Both the position numbers and the translations under genes were made by a program. From contig RDOG01000004.1 of NCBI GenBank assembly GCA_011365055.1, positions 186,001 to 250,000 of the forward strand: 64,000 nt of DNA, in the 5' to 3' direction. The notes under the pieces were generated by a model. The model was not told the DNA's origin, made no database searches, and saw only the letters and a program-made list of their open reading frames with translations. The DNA comes from Promethearchaeota archaeon. GTDB lineage: Archaea > Asgardarchaeota > Lokiarchaeia > Helarchaeales > RDOG01. The stretch's first letter is position 1; the number at the start of each line of letters is the position of its first letter. Shown here in pieces: positions 1 to 7,207 of this stretch.

Positions 1-115
1 AATTCATTTTAAAAAAAAATCTAAATCGAAATTAAATTTGTCAAAAAAAAGTAAAAGGAGAAAATTTTCATTTATTTTTGAAAATCTTTTTCAATTATTT
101 TTGATCTATTTTCAT
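1..115. repeat. AT-rich downstream region with three short T-rich repeats
   Basis: Three near-copies of a 17-base T-rich unit (TTTTCATTTATTTTTG-like) lie at about 64-80, 87-103 and 108-124; the last overlaps the end of nrdD. On the minus strand this is just downstream of nrdD, so it may act in 3' end formation, but T-rich repeats arise easily in such AT-rich DNA. Confidence 0.35.
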
Positions 116-2245
116 TTATTTTTGCAAATTGTAAGTTAAATTGTATCTCATGCGTCCATTTTTCCATTCTTCCACTTTGCTGTGCGGGAATTGCGAGATC
201 AAGGCGTAGTAACCCGTAACTCTCGCTTTGTAGTCTAAATTCTTGCTTCCGCAATGAGGACAATTATTAAATATTCCAGCAGAATTTTTACCACATTTTA
301 AGCAAACCGTAAAATCGAGGGTAAAAGCCCAATAGTATGACGGAGAATTTAAAGCAATTTTTTCATTTAATTTTTTCAATGCTTGCCAATTTGGGTAATT
401 TTCGCCAATCCATAGATGATTTATGACACCATTTTGAATGATAGGATGAAATTGAGATTGTAATTCTATTCGTTCGAACATCGATACGGGGGCGTCATAT
501 CTTAAATGCCCAGAGTTAGTATAATATACATTCCTTGATTTTACATCACCTAATACCAAGGCTTTTTCAGGAAAATATTTCAAATCCAATAATGCGATTC
601 TACCAGCTGTGGATTCACTAGGTTGTTCCCATAGAGAGAATTTCTTTTTATAATCAACGCTGAATTCTAAACAAGTATTTGACATTTCTCTTAAAACTCT
701 TTTGCCAAATTCGAAGGAATTACTACTTTCATGTAATTCTTCACCGGTATGAAATAAAACAGACTCATTTAATCCTGTAAATCCAATACTTAAACTTTGC
801 ATTGATAAATTAAAGAACTTTTTATCACTACCTTTAATAGTACGGCATAAAAGTGGAAGTTTGTTATTTTCTAAGCGATTCTTTATTATTTCATATTTAT
901 TTAAAAGAATATCTTTACTCAATTCCATTCTTTTACGAAGTAATTCGAAATAAAGATCATCATCACCATTAGATTCATAGGCAATTCTCGGTATATTTAG
1001 ACTTACGCTTTGTAATGATCCAAGATTCACGTAATTTTTTTCAAATTCAAATAAATCTGGATCCATACAATACTTCTTTATTTCTCCTTTTCGATTGAAA
1101 AGCCGGCAACATTGTGAATGAACTTCGTCATCACCAATTACATCGAGGTTTAAAAAATAAGGTAATCCAAATTTCGCAGTAAGTTGATAGGTTTTTTCGA
1201 ATGCTTCTGGATAGTCTTTTTCCCATTTTTGTTTTAATTTTATTTCTGGTTTTGGAAATGGATAAAATACTCCATTTTCATCGCCTTCTAAAAATACATC
1301 GTGTACTGCTTTGAAAAATTCCAGGCAATCATCTTCATAATTAGCATATGTTTCAGGTCCGATTTTTCCACCTAATTTTACAGCTTTTACATCCATTAGA
1401 GATTTAGGAATTGTTGGAGTAAGTGTTATACTTGAAAATGTCCTTTGTGCACCTCTTGTTAATCCAACTTGATTTATTCTACAAATAAATACTTGGGCAA
1501 CTTGTTTTTTTTCTTTATATGATAGATTCGCAACAATTGGAGCGAAAATAGCAGTAAAATTATCATATCCTAATCCTCCTGAAAATTCGTTAGTCAAATA
1601 AACTAAGAACGTTGCAGCATGATCTGCAGCTACATCGGCATGATTTGCTCTCCTAAAATTATTAGTATGCGGCCAATTGTTAAGCGGAGGGAGTCCATGA
1701 AGTAAAGGAATTCTCAAGTCTATATTTTGACAAAATGGTCTCAGATCGAAATATCTTAACATATGAATATGAATTTCTCCCTTTAAATGAGCATTTGCTT
1801 GTTCATCCGTCAGCAGTCTTAACATAGAATACTCTTTTGAAATTTTGTCTCCTGCCCATGCGTGTATAGATTCGGGATTTATGAACTGATTGGAATTTTC
1901 TTTAACTCCCTTGCTTAAATATTTTTCATAATCCATCACGGGCATTCCAATTCTTGTATATTTTTTTCTGGCTTCCAGCATTCCTAATTCAGCGAGAACC
2001 GAACAACACATTTCTCTTATTAATGGTCCAGATAACCAATTTATACTTGAAGTAATGATTCTTTTTACTACTGTTTTAGTCACAATTTCAGCATTTGACT
2101 TAGAAATACCTGTTTCTTTGATTAAACTTTCATAGATTTTATTGGCATCGAAATCTTGTAAATTTCCACCAGTGGATTTAACTTTTGGAAAAATATTTTG
2201 TAGTAATTTTTCAGTTATATTTATTTTTTTTGATTGAATGGCCAT
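116..2245 (-). CDS. nrdD: Anaerobic ribonucleoside-triphosphate reductase
   Basis: Class III ribonucleotide reductase, a glycyl-radical enzyme that makes deoxynucleotides without oxygen. An N-terminal ATP-cone (about residues 20-110) is followed by the catalytic barrel. The C-terminal zinc site CLKCGK...CPHCGS and the glycyl-radical loop RVTGYY, with the radical Gly 31 residues from the end, are all visible, and length is normal for NrdD. I chose the ATG at 2245 rather than one four codons upstream because GGTGGAG lies just before it. The activating enzyme NrdG is not in this window. It supports an anaerobic life style. Confidence 0.96.
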   Translation of the reverse strand: MAIQSKKINITEKLLQNIFPKVKSTGGNLQDFDANKIYESLIKETGISKSNAEIVTKTVVKRIITSSINWLSGPLIREMCCSVLAELGMLEARKKYTRIGMPVMDYEKYLSKGVKENSNQFINPESIHAWAGDKISKEYSMLRLLTDEQANAHLKGEIHIHMLRYFDLRPFCQNIDLRIPLLHGLPPLNNWPHTNNFRRANHADVAADHAATFLVYLTNEFSGGLGYDNFTAIFAPIVANLSYKEKKQVAQVFICRINQVGLTRGAQRTFSSITLTPTIPKSLMDVKAVKLGGKIGPETYANYEDDCLEFFKAVHDVFLEGDENGVFYPFPKPEIKLKQKWEKDYPEAFEKTYQLTAKFGLPYFLNLDVIGDDEVHSQCCRLFNRKGEIKKYCMDPDLFEFEKNYVNLGSLQSVSLNIPRIAYESNGDDDLYFELLRKRMELSKDILLNKYEIIKNRLENNKLPLLCRTIKGSDKKFFNLSMQSLSIGFTGLNESVLFHTGEELHESSNSFEFGKRVLREMSNTCLEFSVDYKKKFSLWEQPSESTAGRIALLDLKYFPEKALVLGDVKSRNVYYTNSGHLRYDAPVSMFERIELQSQFHPIIQNGVINHLWIGENYPNWQALKKLNEKIALNSPSYYWAFTLDFTVCLKCGKNSAGIFNNCPHCGSKNLDYKARVTGYYALISQFPHSKVEEWKNGRMRYNLTYNLQK

Positions 2246-2495
2246 TTTCTCCACCAATATTAACCAATATATCGTTTATAGATGAATAGAAATAGTAGTT
2301 GTTTTTTATATTAATTATTAAAAAACTCGAGGAGTTATTTCAAAAAATTAAAATATTTAACAAGACCATTTTAAAAAAGAAATAATTTAGGAACTTTTAA
2401 TTCCCAATCAATTTATATTTTAAAAGAAAAATAGTTTTTCTTCCTTCATTTTCTATTTTAATTAATAAAAAATTAAAAAGGAGAAGATATTTTAT

Positions 2496-2666
2496 TTAAT
2501 CACAAATAAACATTAATTCGTCTGGAGGATATGGGATGTCTATTTTTATTTTTGGCTTTTTTCTTTCGCATTTAAAACATCTTTTTATTCTCCATTCATA
2601 AATAGTAATTTTTTCTCCGCAAGATGGACATTTAGGAGATCCATACTCTTCTTTTGCTAATGACAT
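2496..2666 (-). CDS. Small zinc-ribbon protein (56 aa)
   Basis: A short open frame with ATG at 2666 and TAA at 2496-2498. It has two Cys pairs, CPSC near residue 13 and CFKC near residue 30, spaced as in a zinc ribbon, followed by a basic stretch and a PYPPDE segment. No clear ribosome binding site is present. It sits between nrdD and the accessory block. The Cys spacing makes a real gene more likely than chance, but its function is unknown. Confidence 0.6.
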   Translation of the reverse strand: MSLAKEEYGSPKCPSCGEKITIYEWRIKRCFKCERKKPKIKIDIPYPPDELMFICD

Positions 2667-2980
2667 GAATTAAAATTAAATATTAATTTTTATACAAGTT
2701 AACAAATAAGGAGAATTAATTAATTCAATTAAAATTAATTTTTCTTTGATATTTTTCTATAATTCTAGATAAACTTCTTTTTTAATTAACTAATTCAATT
2801 GATGAAAATGAATAATTAACCGAAATTCAGACATCTTAAATATTTTTATTGGAATTTTATCGAGTCATTACTTTTAAACAAATTATTTTTTTAGGAAGTT
2901 GTTTAAAAAATAGGTTCCTAATTTCAATTAATTTTAAGTGATTTAACTTTTTTGATAATAAAAACGAGCTAATATATCAA
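2667..2980. other. Intergenic AT-rich stretch, no gene seen
   Basis: Very AT-rich. No open frame with protein-like composition and no tRNA-like T-loop was seen. It separates two diverging genes and should carry their promoters, but no TATA box can be singled out. Confidence 0.5.
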
Positions 2981-4222
2981 ATGGCATGGGAAATAAAATT
3001 AAAAATTGAAATTCTAAAGATGGTGATTAAAATAACAAGTTCAACAGAAATAATAAATGGAAATGCAGAGTTTATTACGGCAGAAATATGTAATAAAAAT
3101 AATATAAAGATCCATTGTTCGAATTTGGACCCTCCATTTAATAAAGATAAATTCTATAGGAAATATAAAGATAATTTACCTGAAAATGAGTATTGGACTT
3201 TTATGGAAGATATTTGTAAAAATATATTTAAAATGACTGTTCCAGGTGGATATATTTTTTTCATGCAACGATCTGAAAATGAAGATAAAGTAAAAAACAC
3301 GCTTGAAAATTCAGGATTCACTTATCAAAACACGATAACTTGGAAAAAAATGACTAGCCCGCCTCCAATAAAACATAAATTGGCACCTGCAAAACAAATT
3401 ATAGTCGTAGCGACGAGGGGAATGAAAGCTAGATTGTATAATCCTCTCAGAATTGATGTTGCACCTCCACTTAATTATCAAGTTTCGAACCCAAAAGGAG
3501 TAACTATTAATGATGTCTGGGACGATATAAGGGAGCTAACTAGTGGTTTTTTCGCAGGAACAGAACCGATAAGAATGTCTGAAAATAAAGATATATGTTT
3601 TGAATATAAAATGAACCAGATAAAAGAATTAAAATTGAAAAGATTTCATCTTCAACAGGCTCCAATCGCCCTCCTAACAAGAATAATTCTTTTATCAACC
3701 AAACCTGGGGATTTAGTTTATGATCCTTTTGGAGGAACTGGAACGACTTCGGTAGTTTGCCAACAATTAGACAGAAACTGTATTATAGTAGAAATTGATG
3801 AATTAAATATTAAATGTATAAAAGAAAGAATGAGAATAAACAGAGTTGAGGATAGTCTAATACATAGAGAATATTCTTTCGGAAAGAAAATCGAAATGGA
3901 TTTATTGAAAAAAGGGTTAAACTCGTTAAATAATTTTAAAAGATTGTTAAAGGAAAAAAAATTATCAACGCCCATTTTAAAAAAGGAATTAAATTCGGAA
4001 AAATGGAATTTAAATCAAATTTTTATAGACCATAAAATGACTTTAAAGGATTATTATAGATTTACTCCCGGTATAGAAAATATATGGTCGGATAGACTAA
4101 ATATTGTAAAAGTTCCTAATTTAAAATTAGACGCTACTAGTAGACCAATAGAAAATCTTGAAAGTTTGAGTCCTTTAATAATCTCGGGAAAAAATAAAAA
4201 AAATCTTGAAGCTTTCTTTTAA
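2981..4222 (+). CDS. DNA adenine methyltransferase, beta class (DPPF)
   Basis: SAM-dependent DNA methyltransferase. The catalytic motif IV DPPF is at residues 50-53 and the SAM-binding motif I DPFGGTGTT is at 248-256, so IV precedes I, the order of the beta class (N6-adenine or N4-cytosine; DPPF favours adenine). The target-recognition region would lie between about 100 and 220. About 130 residues after the catalytic core are an extension I do not recognise. Met15 is an alternative start. No clear restriction partner is adjacent; the PD-(D/E)XK-like gene at 16.1 kb is the only nuclease candidate nearby. An orphan or element-borne methylase is plausible. Confidence 0.88.
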   Translation: MAWEIKLKIEILKMVIKITSSTEIINGNAEFITAEICNKNNIKIHCSNLDPPFNKDKFYRKYKDNLPENEYWTFMEDICKNIFKMTVPGGYIFFMQRSENEDKVKNTLENSGFTYQNTITWKKMTSPPPIKHKLAPAKQIIVVATRGMKARLYNPLRIDVAPPLNYQVSNPKGVTINDVWDDIRELTSGFFAGTEPIRMSENKDICFEYKMNQIKELKLKRFHLQQAPIALLTRIILLSTKPGDLVYDPFGGTGTTSVVCQQLDRNCIIVEIDELNIKCIKERMRINRVEDSLIHREYSFGKKIEMDLLKKGLNSLNNFKRLLKEKKLSTPILKKELNSEKWNLNQIFIDHKMTLKDYYRFTPGIENIWSDRLNIVKVPNLKLDATSRPIENLESLSPLIISGKNKKNLEAFF

Positions 4223-4294
4223 TTTCCCATTTTTATTTTTTATTTAAATTTCTTATAACATTTTAATACTAAAATAAAAAAAAGAAAAAATGGA

Positions 4295-5419
4295 CTAATT
4301 TTTGAATGATTCGGAAGCTTCTTCATTAAATTTATTCATTTCAGCCAAAAAACGAATATTTGCAATAATTTTCGCGATAAGGTTATATTTAAAATATCTT
4401 TTCCAATAATATCTAAGAGATACTTCCAACGAATTTTTTCCTATTAAAATTCTTGATAATTCACGTTGTTGTAAAACTCGATAGAGAATCCATTCTGCAG
4501 ACCAAACTGCTGCCATTGAAATATTAAAAGTGTTTTTCCCATACATTGTAGCTTTTGGCAAAAGAGATAAAAGATCGTGAGCAGTTTTCGTTAAAATCGT
4601 TTCATATGTTCGGATATCTATTTTTCTATTCTTTAATTTATAATTGACTTTATCTGAAGTGATAATTTTTGTTACGATTTGCAAAACATAATCTTCGCTG
4701 TTAGTCGTAACAATAATGTCTTTATTAATGGTTTTAATTTGATGCAATAGTTTTCTAATTCCCTTTTTCTTAATTTTTATTTGTCTCTTTTTATATTCAT
4801 TAATTAAATCATTAATTGATATGGGAACATTATATTTTCTGGTTGCCAATAATAGGCAAATTGCTCCAATGTAATGCCACTTTCGTCCAACTTGAATTAA
4901 TTTCTGTGTATAATAATAAATAACCATTCTATAGAAATACAATGCTGAATACTTAATGTTCTTATTTAATTCTAAATGAGATACGATGTCTGTTATTATT
5001 CTCACGTTAGTTTGATGAGTTTTTTTATTCCAATATGGTAAAGTTTTGTTATAATAAGTCTTTAACCGATAAAATTTCTTCTGATCCTTACCATTAATTC
5101 GTTTATTATAAATATCTTTGAAAAATTTAGTTTTAGGTCTATCGATATGGCTGCCTTTGGCTCCAAAAATACTTATAATCGGATTTGCTCCAATTTTTTG
5201 ATTTGAAGAAGCATTAAATATATTTGGATTTTTTGCAGTAGTGACCATAATTTTTCCGCAAACTAGTCCACAATTTCTACAAATATATTCTCCTCTTTTC
5301 ATATCAGGAAAAATTTCAGTTTCTTTTAGGCATTCTGGACAATAAATTTCTTCGTTTTCGTTATAACTTGTAGATTGTTCTTTAGATTTCTTTCTTTTAA
5401 TTGGTACTTCTGTTTCCAT
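4295..5419 (-). CDS. Divergent TFB/TFIIB-like transcription factor
   Basis: The N-terminus has a TFIIB-type zinc ribbon, CPEC then CRNC about 17 residues later, in the usual GEYICRNCGLV setting. The remaining ~300 residues are basic and helical, compatible with two cyclin-like repeats but very divergent from housekeeping TFB. In archaea TFB bridges the TATA-binding protein, DNA and RNA polymerase. Its place in an accessory block suggests a specialised factor that directs transcription of the element, which is an inference. I start at ATG 5419; TTG at 5428 is an upstream option. Confidence 0.75.
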   Translation of the reverse strand: METEVPIKRKKSKEQSTSYNENEEIYCPECLKETEIFPDMKRGEYICRNCGLVCGKIMVTTAKNPNIFNASSNQKIGANPIISIFGAKGSHIDRPKTKFFKDIYNKRINGKDQKKFYRLKTYYNKTLPYWNKKTHQTNVRIITDIVSHLELNKNIKYSALYFYRMVIYYYTQKLIQVGRKWHYIGAICLLLATRKYNVPISINDLINEYKKRQIKIKKKGIRKLLHQIKTINKDIIVTTNSEDYVLQIVTKIITSDKVNYKLKNRKIDIRTYETILTKTAHDLLSLLPKATMYGKNTFNISMAAVWSAEWILYRVLQQRELSRILIGKNSLEVSLRYYWKRYFKYNLIAKIIANIRFLAEMNKFNEEASESFKN

Positions 5420-5890
5420 TAAATTCAACTCTATTAATAATTCATTTCGATTGTCATTTAGCCTAATAATTTATTCTTTGTACAGAAAAACAAAAAAACA
5501 CTGAAAAATGACAAAAAAACTGAATTTAGGTTGTTTAATTAAATCTGTTTAATTTATTACTTTCATTTTTAAATGAATTACTAAATTTAATAAGGACTTA
5601 GAGAAGAGATTTTTTTTCCACTAATGAAAAATTAAATTTTATCCTATATTTTAATTAAAAAATAGAAAGTAGTTTTTAAAATCTTTGAATTAATTATCTC
5701 GATGAATGAGAATTTCTTTTATTTTTGAATAAAATGTCATATCGTCGTTTTATTTTACTAAATAATGAATTAATATGTGATTTGTTTTTGATTTATCTCT
5801 ATCTTTTATTTTTTATTTATTCTAAAAATTAATAAGATGTTTAAAAATCAAAGATAAGATTTTATTAAACTCAGAAGTTTTAATAAAAAT
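5420..5890. other. Divergent intergenic region, no gene seen
   Basis: About 470 bases between the TFB-like gene and the ribbon-helix-helix pair. AT-rich, without an open frame or RNA-like structure that I can support. Both flanking genes read outward, so their promoters should be here; the small DNA-binding proteins next door could act on it. Confidence 0.4.
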
Positions 5891-5897
5891 TCAGGAG

Positions 5898-6284
5898 TTG
5901 ATAATTTTTAATGGTATATTAACGAAAAAAGGAAATTGTAATATTGTAGATTTGTCTCAGGACAAAAAACAAAAGAAAAATGGAAGGCCTGTTCAATTTT
6001 ATGTTCCAGTTCCACTTAAAAAAGTCTTAGATATGAAAATCGATGGAGCAAAGGTCATCAATAATGATGATTATAGAGAATTCATTTTAGTAAACAGTAG
6101 ATCGGCTCTTTTGAGAAACACGTTAGAAGCTGCAGTAGTAATTATATTAGATAAAAAAGATCAATATGATCTCATTCCAAATTATTTAAAAAATAAAATT
6201 GAATTCTTAAAAAAGTTCAAATTTCTTACATATAATGAGATTTTTTCCAATTTTTCACCAATATTTTCAAAAGGAGAGGAATAA
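5898..6284 (+). CDS. Small RHH-like DNA-binding protein, copy 1
   Basis: A protein of about 125 residues whose middle reads RPVQFYVPVPLKKVL, a beta strand followed by helices, as in ribbon-helix-helix proteins. The next gene has the same block (KPVQFYVKKALKDL) with a matching YRxF stretch after it, so the two are paralogs. The fold call rests on pattern only. The start is unclear: AGGAG at 5893-5897 directly abuts the TTG at 5898, so translation may begin at the following ATA or ATT codons (5901, 5904). It precedes copy 2 by one base, so they are cotranscribed. Confidence 0.6.
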   Translation: MIIFNGILTKKGNCNIVDLSQDKKQKKNGRPVQFYVPVPLKKVLDMKIDGAKVINNDDYREFILVNSRSALLRNTLEAAVVIILDKKDQYDLIPNYLKNKIEFLKKFKFLTYNEIFSNFSPIFSKGEE

Positions 6285-6285
6285 C

Positions 6286-6624
6286 GTGGCTTCTGCATCT
6301 GAAACTCAAATAAAAACACCAATTAAAGTAAAATATTCTAAAAGTGGTCAGAAACCAGTTCAATTCTATGTTAAAAAAGCCTTAAAAGATTTACAACAAG
6401 AGATTCCAAATGCAACAATTATTAAACACACTGAATATCGAAATTTTTCCGATTTTTTAAGGGCCTGTTATAAAAAATTTATATATTATTTATTGATTCA
6501 GGAAGAAAAATCCGAAAAAATCCCACCTTATGATAAAAAGAAAATCGAAATACGATCTCAATTAAAAATTATTCCTAAAAAGGATCTAGTTAATGAACTC
6601 ATTCCTTTTTTAGCAGGGATTTAA
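6286..6624 (+). CDS. Small RHH-like DNA-binding protein, copy 2
   Basis: A 112-residue paralog of the upstream gene, sharing PVQFYV and the following helices, with NFSDFLRACYKKF as a likely second helix. The GTG start at 6286 is chosen because GGAGAGG ends seven bases before it; a longer frame runs upstream inside copy 1. The pair could be a heterodimeric repressor for the divergent TFB gene or for the ligase operon, which is inference. No database family is recognised with certainty. Confidence 0.65.
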   Translation: MASASETQIKTPIKVKYSKSGQKPVQFYVKKALKDLQQEIPNATIIKHTEYRNFSDFLRACYKKFIYYLLIQEEKSEKIPPYDKKKIEIRSQLKIIPKKDLVNELIPFLAGI

Positions 6625-6652
6625 GGAAAATGAATTCAAATAAATTTTTTTT

Positions 6653-7084
6653 TTATTTATTTTCGAATTCATCGGATAGGCGATCTAGTCTCTTTGGCTG
6701 CGATTCTTCAAGCCATTTATTTAACGCATGGTCAAAACAAACCGATAATGCTTTTTCGTTTACTTCTTTCTTCCTTAATTCAAGAATCTTATTTCTGAAT
6801 ATTTTCAATTTGCCGAATGGTATTTTTAAATTAACCATTTTATATTCAGGTAATTTTTTAAAACTACCTTTTCTTTCTAACTCATTTATTTTTTCATTCA
6901 ATGAATCTACTTCTTTTTTCGATAAAGGAACCTGTATCCATTTATCAACAATTTCTAATATACAAAAATCTTTTATTTTTCCTTTGAATTTCTTTGTTCT
7001 TTTTATTTTAACGTTTAATTCAATTAATATTTCTTTAAGAATTCCCCATTTTTCGTTTAAAATCCAGATGATTTGTCGGTCCAT
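6653..7084 (-). CDS. Hypothetical, possible RHH-like DNA-binding protein
   Basis: A 143-residue basic protein. Its second half reads VNLKIPFGKLKIFRNKI and then VNEKALSVCFDHALNKWLE, a strand plus two helices that again resembles a ribbon-helix-helix unit. An open frame on the opposite strand is rich in Phe and Ser and looks like a shadow. The gene faces away from the ligase operon with 123 bases between them, so it could autoregulate and control that operon. Function is inferred only. Confidence 0.55.
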   Translation of the reverse strand: MDRQIIWILNEKWGILKEILIELNVKIKRTKKFKGKIKDFCILEIVDKWIQVPLSKKEVDSLNEKINELERKGSFKKLPEYKMVNLKIPFGKLKIFRNKILELRKKEVNEKALSVCFDHALNKWLEESQPKRLDRLSDEFENK

Positions 7085-7195
7085 AAAAAAAATTATGTTT
7101 TTATTTAATAAAAATCGATTGATGAATTTCGTAGTTAAAAATTGTAGAATTTTAAATATGTTATGTAGTTAATTATTCATTAAAAAAGGCGGATT

Positions 7196-7200
7196 GGTGA
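7196..7200 (+). promoter_or_regulatory. GGTGA ribosome binding site of the ligase operon
   Basis: GGTGA seven bases before the ATG at 7208. It supports that start and is the same type of site used by many genes in this window. Confidence 0.7.
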
Positions 7201-7207
7201 AGAATGA

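Noticed and set aside
64..124. T-rich direct repeats as an origin or CRISPR remnant
   Set aside because: The units are short, imperfect and nearly all A/T, as expected by chance in this DNA.
6630..7172. 180-codon open frame on the plus strand over the RHH-like gene
   Set aside because: It is rich in Phe, Ser and Leu and is the antisense of a better, charged and helical reading frame on the minus strand.
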